Source of the DNA: Albugo candida | Lineage: Eukaryota > Oomycota > Peronosporomycetes > Albuginales | DNA: 64,000 nucleotides | Reading direction: 5' to 3' | NCBI GenBank assembly: GCA_040437565.1 | Contig: JBDOQK010000070.1 | Span: 1 to 64,000 of the forward strand | Shown here: positions 42,383 to 53,221 of the stretch, piece after piece | Position numbering within the stretch: the stretch's first letter is position 1 | Layout: the number at the start of each line of letters is the position of its first letter | Notes under the pieces: generated by a model | Seen by the model: the letters and a program-made list of their open reading frames with translations, nothing else | The model's database searches: none | Told to the model about the DNA's origin: nothing | Position numbers and translations under genes: made by a program

Positions 42383-43138
42383 ATGAACAAAAGAATTCAT
42401 CCGTCCGTATTTGTGGCATGGGACTTCTTGGAGATGATTTGACAGGATTAAATCGCACATTTTCAATACCATCCAAGTGGTCGTTTACAATAAAAGAAAT
42501 GAAGAAACATTAAAAAGCAGTATATTTGAGTTTTTGCGTTTTCTTTGCCGCCATAATGATGCGTGTTGTGTCACCAAAACTTCAATGAGTTGCATTGCTA
42601 TCACCCTACGAGCTTATTGGAAAGTTGATTGTCACCCTTCGCAAACTTTAAGCGTCCACGTTTCTTGGATCGCCTACATCCCTACTGCTTCGCTCGTTCC
42701 ATAAGGACATATCCTCAATAGATGAATCTACCACAAATTTTAGACGTATTCCAACATACATGTAGCACTATTACATTACATTGTGACCATAAAGCACTTT
42801 AACCTCACTGATGTCGCTTTGATTGATGTGGAACCCCAGCATCCTTCTATTTCGGAATTCGCTTGCCCTGATAAGGTGAAATCTGAACACTATTTAACTT
42901 TGAAGGCTATGCCGATAAATAGATCGCAGAACTTGAGAAGGAATACTTTTCAAGAAGCCTGGTCGAGTTGGGCTCTGATTTCATCTCAGCTAGAACAAAT
43001 GTAATGGATTTCACTACCGGGACTATGCTTGATGTTTACTTTCATGTTGCAGCTGCTGAAGAGCATCTTTAGTTTAGCTTGCTTCGTGTTGGGAACGCGA
43101 CACCTAGGTTCTTCCAAGGAAATTCGTAACCCCGATCG

Positions 43139-43390
43139 TAAAGTCTGCGCCACACGCAAAGTACAGATTGATGATTCCCTCCTTTAGTACATAATATAAA
43201 TTCTCATTGAAAAATGATTTTCNNNNNNNNNNNNNNNNNNNNNNNNNNNNNNNNNNNNNNNNNNNNNNNNNNNNNNNNNNNNNNNNNNNNNNNNNNNNNN
43301 NNNNNNNNNNNNNNNNNNNNNNTGCGCCACACAGATTGATGATTCCCTCCTTTAGTACATAATATAAATTCTCATTGAAAAATGATTTTC
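43139..43390. repeat. Gap 43223-43322 with duplicated flanks differing by a 9-bp indel
   Basis: The sequence before the gap starting TGCGCCACAC recurs after it, but GCAAAGTAC is missing in the right copy. The other bases match, suggesting two alleles. Confidence 0.75.
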
Positions 43391-46127
43391 GCAAAATGAA
43401 AGCCCAGCTGATTTGGTTCACGGCCGATATCACGCGCCCGGATCTATTGTAGCGCTTATTCCCATGCAAGATAACCATCTGTGTCTACAGGACGGCCGGA
43501 GGTATAATTTATGAGTCACCCAAGCACAGCACCCGCACTTGGCAGCATCTCTCCATCGCTTCTTCTTTCAACTGAAACGCTACGAAAAATTCATCGATTT
43601 CTGTGCTGTGCGCGATGACATGCTGCGGTTCCTGGAACAATCTAGCACATTTCTTGATAGCAATGCTTCCTACTCTTACCTATAGAGTTTATTTGTCATA
43701 GGAAGTCATGAAAGATTCAAAAATACATTATAAGCTCATTTCTTGCTGGTATGGTGAGTCGATCGAAGGCACTCCTTAGAATCACAAGTACTCGACGAGT
43801 TGCTCTTCGACCCGTTGATCTTTCCCATTAACGAGACAGATGACGTTTAAAGGGTCTGACGGAGCAAGGTATAGTTTGGTGTTGTCTTATGCGGACGTGC
43901 TGGGCTATTGCCATAATTGAGGACCGCCCTTTAGTATGTATTTCATTCGACATATTTTCAGGCGATTATAACAGAACGCTTGTGGCATGACACAAAATCT
44001 TGGTGCGTCTGCACATTATCAGCTGTGAGTTTTGTCGGTAACAACGATGGCATTTTAAGTATGTCATGGCGTCGACGAGAATGATTCTACAATTCTTTGA
44101 TATCTCACTCCAAATTGCGACCTCTACGGCTCTGTGCAAGCTCATGTTCTAGCATGAAAGATACGCGCAAGTACATTTGTAGTAACGTGAAAGAATCTCT
44201 CAATCACAGCTACTCATGACATATCATTCCGTCCAATTGTATCCACGTGCAAGTTATGAAAGGCGAGCAAAATGAATTAGGATCCTTCATTAGACAATAA
44301 AATCATCAGCCTAACGCGGAAGCAAACAATGGAGAAGATCTAGAATTATCTTTAGCTTTTCAAAGCATTTTTGCCTCCAGCAGCCATGTCTGGCAATGGC
44401 ACCTCTTCAAGTGTGCTGTGCTCAGCGGGCTTCGTGTCACCATATCAAAACCTAAGAATCTTGTGATCCTCTGCTGAGCAGAAATGCAAGTCGAATTTGT
44501 TGTTTGGTGCACCTTCAGCCACTTCTTCGTATCCGGCAACTGGACTCGTTACTATGGCAATCGTGAATCTCATTGATTGTCAGGCAGAGTGAAGGGTGAA
44601 TAGCAGGTGACAATCAAACTACTCGGTTCCAATCTTTTAGGTCTTTCCGCTTTTCATGGAGTGTTGAGATGGATTATCCTCCTTGGGTGATATATGTTTC
44701 ACTGGTGGCCGTAGCCTGAAGTGACCATAGCGACATTTATGCGCCTAGCTGCTAAAATGTTGTCGTTGTTACCAATCGTCTATCTTCTCGTCAAGTCCAG
44801 GAAGAAGGGATCAGAGGAGCAACCGGGCGATCTCGCACTCTACCATCAAGGCCTTGGCAACCGTGTAGAGCGCATTCCTGTAGACTAAGACTTATTTTGT
44901 AGATGAAATATCTATTGCAAAAGTAAAAAAGTTCATATTTTTATCTGAAGTTACGCTGTGACTCCAAAACGAAGCCAAAATCCTTGTCATCACGTTGGAA
45001 ATAATGCTAGAGATTGTAGTGCGGCAATTATATAGTCGGAAGATAGAAATGTAAAAATGACGAGGAAGATGTACACACCATTTTCGTTGATGAGCTACAG
45101 GCAACCATTAATTATCTTCCCCGTCTTAAGGACCCAAATATATGAAAGAGAAGCAACTGCACGGGTGAAAAATGGAGCTATCGCCGAAGTGGTATTTAGG
45201 CTACATAGAGAGGCGATATAGCGGAGCCGAAGATACCGGGATCGCGATCAGGAGGGACACAACGTTAGCATACGCTACATATATATCTTTGCCTTCTTGC
45301 CCAAAACTGGTTCCCATTCACGAAAAAAAGCCCGTATTCTGATAGTGTTTCTAGTGTTGATGTAGGATAAGGCCAAACAAATCCTTAGTCGTGACGAGAT
45401 ACAAATTCTCGTCCGCCAAGAAGGGAACATGCCGATAATCTATCGTAGTCATCTGTAGTCTTGATAGGCAAGCAGACTCGAATACTGTTCACGCTGCCCT
45501 ATATATGGGACAATTATATTTTCATGTAGCATCGAAAAGCATATTCTATTTCCGCTTGTAAGACCTACACGCATGTCTCTGCAATGAACCAAATATCATC
45601 CAGGGAAATCAACCAGTGCAACGTATCGCGGTATCTTTCGACAGAGACGTGCTTCGCAATCTGCGTAGACTCAAGTTTTTTCTATACGTATACCGAATCC
45701 AGGAGTATTTCTCAGCAGGGTAGAGTATCTACTACTGAACGGTATCCAGGGTGGTGCTTTGTGATGGGATTTGCTGACAATATATGATAGCTAGCAGATC
45801 ATTTTAGGTAGCATCACGAAAACGGAGAATGATAGAGAAGGATAACAGCCGAATCCGAGTGCGGCACCGTCCAACTGCGGACAACTGCTTGTAATACGGA
45901 AGATATATGGATGAAGATATAGTATCCTTTATGTGATCGTTTCTCGAAACATATTTGACAATGTATCGATTATTGACCAATCATTCTATTATGCAAACAC
46001 CTTAATGCACCCGAACATTATCTCTTCTTGTGGTCTACATCAATGCCGCATTCCCCGTTCTTCTTCTCATTTCGCAGCAATCATGTCGACTTCCATCCCA
46101 TATCACTATATCTATCTCTCCTTCATC

Positions 46128-49100
46128 CTAATCCACCACAATGCACGCATTCTCCGATCCAATTGTATGTTGCCTATCCGTTCCACTCACTCTCTCATTC
46201 TTCGCATTGTCACTGACATCTTTACTCGCGACCTTACTTTCAGTCGAGACATTCTCTCCAACAATCTTGACACCCTCTTTCTCTTTCGCAGCTGTAAGTT
46301 TCAACTTTTGACCTTGTTCTTCTGCAATCTTCTCACGTAGCCATTCATCCGTATGAAATTCGACATCGCGCGGTAGTTTGGTCAATTTGAGCCATTTCAG
46401 CGTTTCTGCGAGGTTCATGCCGCTTATGATATCGCTAAGTTGCGAATTGATTTCGATCGCAATAGTGGCGCCACATGCTTCGGCTTGTCTCTTGAGCTCT
46501 TGACATCCACGAACTCCACGTCGTAGAATCAGTAAATGTCTTTCTGAAAGCTTCGCATTGCTATTTCCAGACGTTCCAGGAGGTACGGAGCTTCGCTTTG
46601 GCTGAGGCGGTAAAGTAGGTGCTTGCGAGTTGGTTTGCATCGATCTGGCGCCAAGAGCTGTTTGGACTTGACGCATTTGTTGTTGCAAGTAGAGACGATA
46701 TAAATGAGGTGGAAGCATTCGAGCTTGCTGAGAAGTGATCGATTCCGCTGAGCCGTGCATTTGACCAGCTTGCATCGGGTAGGCGAGATTCAATTGACCT
46801 GCAAACATTGACGCGTTTCCATACATCAATTGTTGTGTCGCAGCTACCGGATTGATTGCTGTGGAGGTGGAAATGGAGCGATTGCAATAGGTGCAGTCGA
46901 TCACACGCGGTGTCTTCACTTTGGTGATATCCTCTGGGTATAATTCGGTCATTGTGTTGCAGTGTCCACATCGAGCAAGTTTGATATTTTGTGTTGATAT
47001 ATGTGCTGTCGATTTTTCTCCGGGTCCTTTACCGATGAAAGAACGTTTGTATCGACGAACAGCTTTGTTATATTTGTGGGTTTCCATGATTTCTTCTTGC
47101 TCTTTGGGACTGCATTGCTGATCCAAATCTTCTTCAAACATCGTTTCCTGCTCAAACCAGTCCACGATCCAGTCGGCGACGGGTTCCTCGCGTCCATCTT
47201 CGTCTTCGTCTGCTTCTCCTTGATACGCTTCCAGCACGGAAAGTATAAGCGACATTTTACGCAACACCCGATCCAGAACGATATCTTCTTGTGGTGCCAT
47301 CAGCATCTTGTCGAGTTTCGTCAAACCTTGACCTGCTGCTGTGACATGAACGCCTTTGGCTTTGACTTCTTCCTCTTCGGCGGAGGAAGCAATAACCGTT
47401 GCAACTTGACCTTCTTCCGCGGCCAAAGCTTCTTCGAAATGATCAAGATCGAAATATTTCTGTAAGTCGCCTTGTTTGAATTTGCGTTCCAGCGCTTTGT
47501 CATCGACAATTTGCTTTGCAACTCCTTCTTTTCGTATTTGCAAATCGTACACTTTCTTCTCCATTGTGGCTCCAGCAACGAATCGGTACACAAAGACCGG
47601 TTTCGTTTGGCCAAAGCGATACGATCGACACATTGACTGAGCATCATTACACGGATTCCAACATACATCGAAAATCACAATACGATTGCCTCCACATAGA
47701 TTAATACCTTCCCCGCCCGCTTTGGTAGAAATGAATATTACGTCCACATCTTCTTCTGGATCGTTGAACTGTTCAATTTGACGGAAACGATCTTGCTGTG
47801 AGGTACTCCCATCGATTCTGAGAGATGTAAAGGGTGCTTTGTCGTGTTTTCTTCGAGATCGACGCAGCCGATTGTTTCTTTGAGCAATAAACATCTCAAT
47901 CACGTTCAACGTCGCTATACTTTGAGAAAATACAATGACTCGATCCCCAATCTCTTGGCACGCTTCAAGCATTTCAAAAAGCACAACCATTTTGCCACTA
48001 AAATCTAGTTCGCCGTGCTCATAATCGTCAAAGACAGAAGCCGCAAAGCTTAGTCGATGTTTGCTTTCTCGAGAATGTCCATATGCATCGAATCCATTGC
48101 CATCATTCACTGGACTGACACTATCAGACGACACCATACGCCATCGATTCTTCTCTCGTGACTCACCCGTCTCGTATCCTAATAAGACGTCTTCCTCTTC
48201 CTCGATGTCAAGATCCAACGCATCATCGATTTCTTTCCGACGTCGACTTTTCGTAATACCGGTGAACGGAGCGTTCTCCAGCACTCGAAATGCTTCCTGT
48301 AACACATCCGGATGATTAGAAATAGCCAATGAAATGTGGTAGCCGCCAAGAATGTCGACTTTCGTTCCAGATCCAAGATCTTCCGAGTTTCGTTTCGGAA
48401 CACCACATTCCAAAAACCGACGATACAAGCGAGACTGGAGTTCACTCAGTTTGAATATGAGCACCCATTCTTTCTTCGGTGGCAGTTGAGTAAATAGATA
48501 CTGTTGATCTCGACGAAGTACCAAAGGCTTCAAATCTTGCGTCAGTAGAAACGCGCGCTGTCTAGCGAGCCGTACATCTGCCGCACTGGAATCCACACAC
48601 TGTCCATTTTGTATCGGTTGGACAAAACGCGTCTTGAACTCATCCAAGCTCCCAAGATAGTTGGGTCGTGCGAAATTGACCATAGTCCAATACTCCACAA
48701 GGTGGTTTTGCAACGGGTAACCCGTTAGTATCACTCTTCGTTTCGTTTTTACATTTGATAACGCTTGCACTAGTTTTGACTTTGGATCTCGAACTCGATG
48801 GCCTTCATCCAATACGATAAGATCAGGTCCTGGGTCACACAGATACTTCACCGAAGATTGAATCAATTTTTTCGACAGCGGATTCTTCTTACTCCGAATC
48901 GGTTCTTGACCAATTCCTTGCAAAATAAGTATTCGGAAGATCTCGTACCCCATAATAAGAATGCCTCCACGCTGATGCCATTTCCGAACTAAATCAATAC
49001 GATCTTCCATTTTCTTCTCACGACTCGATTCCAAAGTTGTCAATCCAATTCGACGCACTTCCTTACGTCCAAGCCAGCGAACTAATTCCGCTTCCCAATT

Positions 49101-50096
49101 CCGCACGCAAATTGTCGGTGCTAATATCAATGCGTGTCGATGCGCCACGCCACTATCACCTGGAAAGCCCAGCATGTTGTTATGCCTCTCATTTTTCCGC
49201 TTCACTCCATCATTTTCCTTTTTTGGAGTGCTTAGAAATGCTTGGATCACAGTGATCACTTGGAGTGTTTTTCCAAGGCCCATAAAGTCCGCAAGAATAC
49301 ATCCCGTTCCTTCCGGCTCAGTAGTGATATGACTCCACAAAAATCGAGCGCCTTTGACTTGGTGAGGTTTCAATCGACATGCTAGATCTTTGTGCACATA
49401 CACGGCTTTCTTTCCCGGTTCGCCATCTTCTTTCTCCTCGAGTGCTTCTGGGTTTAAACATAGGTTTTTAGAGGTTTCTGCCGTACTTTGTGTGTTTGTA
49501 TCGCATTTTAGTGGCGCTACGGTGTGATGGATGGGAGCGGATTTGGTATTTAGATCGTTGGAACATGCACTCGGTATTTCCACAATCTCATCCTCTAAAC
49601 AGGAGAAAGAATTAAGAATTTGATCGATATTTACATCGCGTTGCTGCTCTGAATGCTTATAATTGTGCGTTTGTTCTGATTCGCGTGCGTCTAAATCAAC
49701 AATTATACCGTCGCACATCGGTACTGTATCATCTTCGGTGACACAGACCTTTTGCTTCTTTGTTGCGTCCGACAACTCGTCTTCTATTTGCTTTCGCTTA
49801 TTAGGAGACATTTCTTGCTTTTTCGTCGGCATAAGAATCTCAAGTATACTATCATTCCCGTCAAGAACGTCATCGATTGGCTGAAATTCAATGAACGAAA
49901 CATCAGTGCATTGGTCACGTTCTTGCGATGTTTCTTTTTCTGTTTCAGCGAATTTCTCCAGTGCGTTTGTAACGGGTGTTGTCATAGCATCTGCTATAGG
50001 TTCTTCCAGATATACTATGTTTACGTTTTTTCCACTGTTCTCATCTTCTTCGCTATCTGAAAGATGAGGTGGCGTGAGAATGTTTGCTTCGGCCAT
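46128..50096 (-). CDS. SNF2-family chromatin remodeller, ATRX/ARIP4-like
   Basis: 1322 aa, intronless. Swi2/Snf2 ATPase: RLKPHQVKGARFLW (Q motif, about 241-254), motif I MGLGKT (272-277), motif II DEGH (430-433; DEGH rather than DEAH is typical of the RAD54/ATRX group), then the helicase-C block GGEGINLCGGNRIVIFD and RSYRFGQTKPVFVYR, closest to ATRX and ARIP4. The residue before MGLGKT is Phe, where Glu, Cys or Ser is usual. The N-terminal 230 residues are acidic and disordered, with no ADD finger. Near the C-terminus are a CGHC...CTYC zinc ribbon and a possible BRCT-like segment ending in DEWLREKI. It probably moves or remodels histones at repeats; the role is inferred. Confidence 0.88.
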   Translation of the reverse strand: MAEANILTPPHLSDSEEDENSGKNVNIVYLEEPIADAMTTPVTNALEKFAETEKETSQERDQCTDVSFIEFQPIDDVLDGNDSILEILMPTKKQEMSPNKRKQIEDELSDATKKQKVCVTEDDTVPMCDGIIVDLDARESEQTHNYKHSEQQRDVNIDQILNSFSCLEDEIVEIPSACSNDLNTKSAPIHHTVAPLKCDTNTQSTAETSKNLCLNPEALEEKEDGEPGKKAVYVHKDLACRLKPHQVKGARFLWSHITTEPEGTGCILADFMGLGKTLQVITVIQAFLSTPKKENDGVKRKNERHNNMLGFPGDSGVAHRHALILAPTICVRNWEAELVRWLGRKEVRRIGLTTLESSREKKMEDRIDLVRKWHQRGGILIMGYEIFRILILQGIGQEPIRSKKNPLSKKLIQSSVKYLCDPGPDLIVLDEGHRVRDPKSKLVQALSNVKTKRRVILTGYPLQNHLVEYWTMVNFARPNYLGSLDEFKTRFVQPIQNGQCVDSSAADVRLARQRAFLLTQDLKPLVLRRDQQYLFTQLPPKKEWVLIFKLSELQSRLYRRFLECGVPKRNSEDLGSGTKVDILGGYHISLAISNHPDVLQEAFRVLENAPFTGITKSRRRKEIDDALDLDIEEEEDVLLGYETGESREKNRWRMVSSDSVSPVNDGNGFDAYGHSRESKHRLSFAASVFDDYEHGELDFSGKMVVLFEMLEACQEIGDRVIVFSQSIATLNVIEMFIAQRNNRLRRSRRKHDKAPFTSLRIDGSTSQQDRFRQIEQFNDPEEDVDVIFISTKAGGEGINLCGGNRIVIFDVCWNPCNDAQSMCRSYRFGQTKPVFVYRFVAGATMEKKVYDLQIRKEGVAKQIVDDKALERKFKQGDLQKYFDLDHFEEALAAEEGQVATVIASSAEEEEVKAKGVHVTAAGQGLTKLDKMLMAPQEDIVLDRVLRKMSLILSVLEAYQGEADEDEDGREEPVADWIVDWFEQETMFEEDLDQQCSPKEQEEIMETHKYNKAVRRYKRSFIGKGPGEKSTAHISTQNIKLARCGHCNTMTELYPEDITKVKTPRVIDCTYCNRSISTSTAINPVAATQQLMYGNASMFAGQLNLAYPMQAGQMHGSAESITSQQARMLPPHLYRLYLQQQMRQVQTALGARSMQTNSQAPTLPPQPKRSSVPPGTSGNSNAKLSERHLLILRRGVRGCQELKRQAEACGATIAIEINSQLSDIISGMNLAETLKWLKLTKLPRDVEFHTDEWLREKIAEEQGQKLKLTAAKEKEGVKIVGENVSTESKVASKDVSDNAKNERVSGTDRQHTIGSENACIVVD

Positions 50097-50438
50097 TCTC
50101 GATTAATTTTATTATCTTGTTTCCGCCACACTGAGGGAAATCATGCTTGTAAATAGAAAATGACGGTAGTGGGATGGTCCTTGATTGCGACCCTTTCTTT
50201 TTATATTACCTACAAGAATGAAAGAATATGTGATTTCGATGTTATCGTGTAGAGACCTATCGCAAATGTTGACACAATACAAGGCAATGTCAGCAAATGT
50301 TGCAGGTTTGTAAGGCACTTTTCGCACCCAATTATTGGCTACAGAGCCGGAACAGCACTAAGCCCTACTGACACGAAACACAAACCTGTTTGAATTGATA
50401 CGATCCCATTCAATAATTGCGGACCGCCCGCTTACTCG

Positions 50439-50648
50439 TTATATTTGATCCGTGTAAGCACAAATCACACAAACCTCTATGCATTGATAGAATGACGTCC
50501 GGCTTTGAACCTTGTTCCCATTTTCGTATTGAACCTGAAAGCGGAACTTCGCAATGTCTGGTTCCAAGCTGGCGCTCTCCTTCATTCTGAATTCAAAGCA
50601 AATCGCATCCCCAACTCGTTCCAGGCATACTCCCTGTGCGACTTCCAT
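50439..50648 (-). CDS. Small open frame, uncertain
   Basis: 69 aa starting MEVAQGVCLERVGDA. Its composition looks protein-like (FEFRMKESASLEPDIAKFRF), with an in-frame stop just upstream of the ATG. No family was recognised. The opposite strand is also open over this stretch, as a possible upstream extension of the zinc-finger repeat gene, so at most one of the two is real. Confidence 0.25.
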   Translation of the reverse strand: MEVAQGVCLERVGDAICFEFRMKESASLEPDIAKFRFQVQYENGNKVQSRTSFYQCIEVCVICAYTDQI

Positions 50649-50763
50649 ATCACCTCGAGCTCAAGCGGATAAATGCGTCAATTCAAACGGATTGACGGAT
50701 CTTAGTGAGGTTGTTGCCTTGGCTACATATAAGCGTACTTTTTCGATCTCGAAAACCTGCAAA

Positions 50764-51305
50764 ATGGACGATATCTCGCGCTGCTGCCGCGTGACAGGAT
50801 GCGGAAATCAGATCGTTTCACGTGGTCTATGCGTCAAACACGGGGTGAGAATGATTGTACACTTGGATAGAGAAACAATACCGAAACGATCTGTGTATAG
50901 GGAGGAACACGCTGCACGTTTCCAGAGTGCACGAAACGTGCCAAGCTCAACAAAAGATGCTTCCAACACGGTGCGTTGCTATCGTTCCTACATAAAAGTT
51001 GAATCTGTGACAAGTATAACTTGTATCACATAGGTGGATGTCGCTCTTGCAAGGTCGATGGATGCAAAAGCAAAGCAAAGCGACATGGATGTTGCTGGTC
51101 GCATGGTGGTGGAATGATTTGTCAAGTACAAGAGTGTAACAAGATCTCTACACAAGGAGGGTTGTGTTGGGCACATGGAGGTGGGAGTCGATGTCGCGCA
51201 AAGGATTGCCGTAGACGATCATATCAAAAGCTGCATTATTACTGCACATTACATGCGGATGCAATTGCAATTTCTGACGAAGATGGAGGAGCATTCATTG
51301 GATAA
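50764..51305 (+). CDS. C-x4-C zinc-finger repeat protein ('WRKY19-like')
   Basis: Three exons (50764-50844, 50901-50970, 51034-51305; introns 56 and 63 nt) encode 140 aa. The protein is almost entirely five short repeats of C-x4-C-x(9-10)-C-x3-H, usually followed by GGG: CRVTGCGNQ with CVKHGGG, CTFPECTKR with CFQHGG, CKVDGCKSK with CWSHGGG, CQVQECNKI with CWAHGGG, and CRAKDCRRR with CTLHA. Both introns fall at repeat boundaries, each after the H-G. Such repeats are abundant in oomycetes and occur in some plant WRKY19-type proteins; there is no WRKY domain here. Upstream in-frame ATG at 50554 would add 70 residues of unclear quality. Function unknown. Confidence 0.8.
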
Positions 51306-51799
51306 AAGTAGCAAATATAGTGGTTGAATATATAATAGTATCTGTACAGTTTTTACCCAGTCAGATTGTGCCGGAGACTACTCAGATTCTATGTACAGTA
51401 CACCATAATGCTAGAAATGAAAGACTCGGCTTTATTTATGTGCTATCTTGTAGTGATACCTGTGTAAGTGAATAATATGTCATTCATTCTCATAGTCGGT
51501 ATTCTGCACGTAAAGCTGGACGCCTCAGAAGCGTAGCAATATAAAACGAGTGACTCAACGCTGACTCAAACATAGCAATGGTATAGGCTATGCATCTGAC
51601 ATTGGACGCATTTGAATTGTCACTGATTTGAATGTGCATACCTCTAAAAGTAGATAATAAGGTGAAGAGCCACGTAGAAACCAAACTTTGTAGGCTACAT
51701 TTAGTGTTGACGGAAAAAATTTACCGGCACAGCACATTTTGCTTAGATACCGTAATTTTCAATCAATAAAACAGCTGCAATGCGCTTAAAATAAGCATA
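51306..51799. other. Intergenic, nothing recognised
   Basis: About 490 bp upstream of the coiled-coil gene. No recognisable element. Confidence 0.4.
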
Positions 51800-53221
51800 A
51801 TGAGTTTTTGTCATTCTTTTGATAAAAACTCTCCACCTTCCTCATGCAACATCGAGGTGATCAAGCTTTCTGAGCAAAAGGAATCATGTGCTACGGGTCC
51901 TATTGATGCGCAATCTCATTCTTCCGAAGAGAAGTCGATGCCCGCTTCGTCTGTTTGCTCACTTTATACCATGAAAAATCTATTTTCGCGGCCTCGAGAG
52001 GACATTAGCGAAGATGAGAAAATCTCCTCGGGCAAAGTATCCAATCAAAGAACTAATGAGAATAATGAAAGCGATGAAAGTAACACTCATCCGACGAACT
52101 ATGTGAATCTGCAACATCGACTGATTGGGTTGCAAGCTCGCTACAAAAAAGCTCAGATCAAGGCAAACCGCACGATCGCTTCATTGCAGTCGCAGGTTTC
52201 TGCAAAGGCGGCGCTTAACAATTCGTTAGAAGAACGAAACAATTGCCTTAGGAAACAGGTAGCCAGCAAAACGAATGATTTACAGCGAACAATGACGCAA
52301 CTCACTAAATCTCGTACTGAAATTGAGATAATGATGACCAAATTGACATATAACGAGCATCGATTAGAGATCGTAAGTCAAGAACGGGAAAAAATACAAA
52401 CAAAATATCAGCAGATGCAAATGGAATCATTGCAATACAAGGCAAAGAATCAAGTCATACAAGCGCATGAAAACGATAGTTTTTCAAAATTAGAAGCCAC
52501 AGAAAAAGAATTGGTAGAAACAAGACTTCAGCTGAATCGAATTCATTCGCGGTTTAAGCTTGGGGAGGCTAAATTACATCAAGTTAACCAGGAGCTTCAC
52601 CAATGTAAAGCAATGAATTGCGCAACAATCCATGTTTGGAAGAATAGATTACAAGTAGCTCGAGAGGCTGCGTGCCAAAGCTCAAAAAAGGCTTTGCATC
52701 AAGAACGAAAAAATTCTCTTCTCGCTAATGAGAGACATAAGGAAGAGTATGCTCGTGTGTGTACGCGTCTATCGAAACTGGAGAACACATTACAACGAAA
52801 GGATGAGGTCATTTTGATGCTAGAATCTCGCTGTGAGACCGATACATTAGAACGACTTCGACTTTCAGAATCTGTCGAAAGGCTCGCTAATGCCGAGAAG
52901 TTGTGGATCAAGCAAATCGAAATAGTAGAAGTAGAGCTATGGCGTGAGAAAAAAGCTAAGAATAATAGAAGCGCCCGTACACATCACAGTACACAAACGG
53001 ATACGGGCACTTGCGGATCGTGTTGTGATGAGAAAGTACATGTGATTGACCAAGGTACCACTTTTCATACACAGCAGTTGATCAGTCAGCTGAACGAGCT
53101 GGAAGAAGATAACGTCCGATTAAGAAGTCTGCATACCATTGAGATACAGGCACAACAAAAAGCGTACGATGAGGTTTTCGGAGCATATCGAAGAAAGACA
53201 GAATCAGAAATACAATCCTAA
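51800..53221 (+). CDS. Long coiled-coil protein, function unknown
   Basis: 473 aa, intronless. The first 100 residues are Ser/Glu-rich and low in structure. From about 100 to 380 nearly all sequence is heptad-like helix (for example LQHRLIGLQARYKKAQIKAN and LNSLEERNNCLRKQ-type runs), with another coil near 425-473. A CGSCCDE cluster sits between them. There are no membrane segments or catalytic motifs. It could be a centrosomal, ciliary or vesicle-tether protein, but I recognise no family. Confidence 0.62.
   Translation: MSFCHSFDKNSPPSSCNIEVIKLSEQKESCATGPIDAQSHSSEEKSMPASSVCSLYTMKNLFSRPREDISEDEKISSGKVSNQRTNENNESDESNTHPTNYVNLQHRLIGLQARYKKAQIKANRTIASLQSQVSAKAALNNSLEERNNCLRKQVASKTNDLQRTMTQLTKSRTEIEIMMTKLTYNEHRLEIVSQEREKIQTKYQQMQMESLQYKAKNQVIQAHENDSFSKLEATEKELVETRLQLNRIHSRFKLGEAKLHQVNQELHQCKAMNCATIHVWKNRLQVAREAACQSSKKALHQERKNSLLANERHKEEYARVCTRLSKLENTLQRKDEVILMLESRCETDTLERLRLSESVERLANAEKLWIKQIEIVEVELWREKKAKNNRSARTHHSTQTDTGTCGSCCDEKVHVIDQGTTFHTQQLISQLNELEEDNVRLRSLHTIEIQAQQKAYDEVFGAYRRKTESEIQS

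Larger units (their letters stand above)
40901..46127. other. Gene-poor island with short coding remnants
   Basis: More than 5 kb without a confident gene. It contains a small signal-peptide frame at 42245, two stretches that read like decayed protein sequence (42790-43072, which needs a frameshift, and 43525-43686), and a gap at 43223. Decayed transposon or gene fragments are likely. Confidence 0.5.

Noticed and set aside
50554-50763. 70-codon upstream extension of the zinc-finger repeat protein
   Set aside because: No repeats, and the opposite strand is equally open; kept only as an alternative start.
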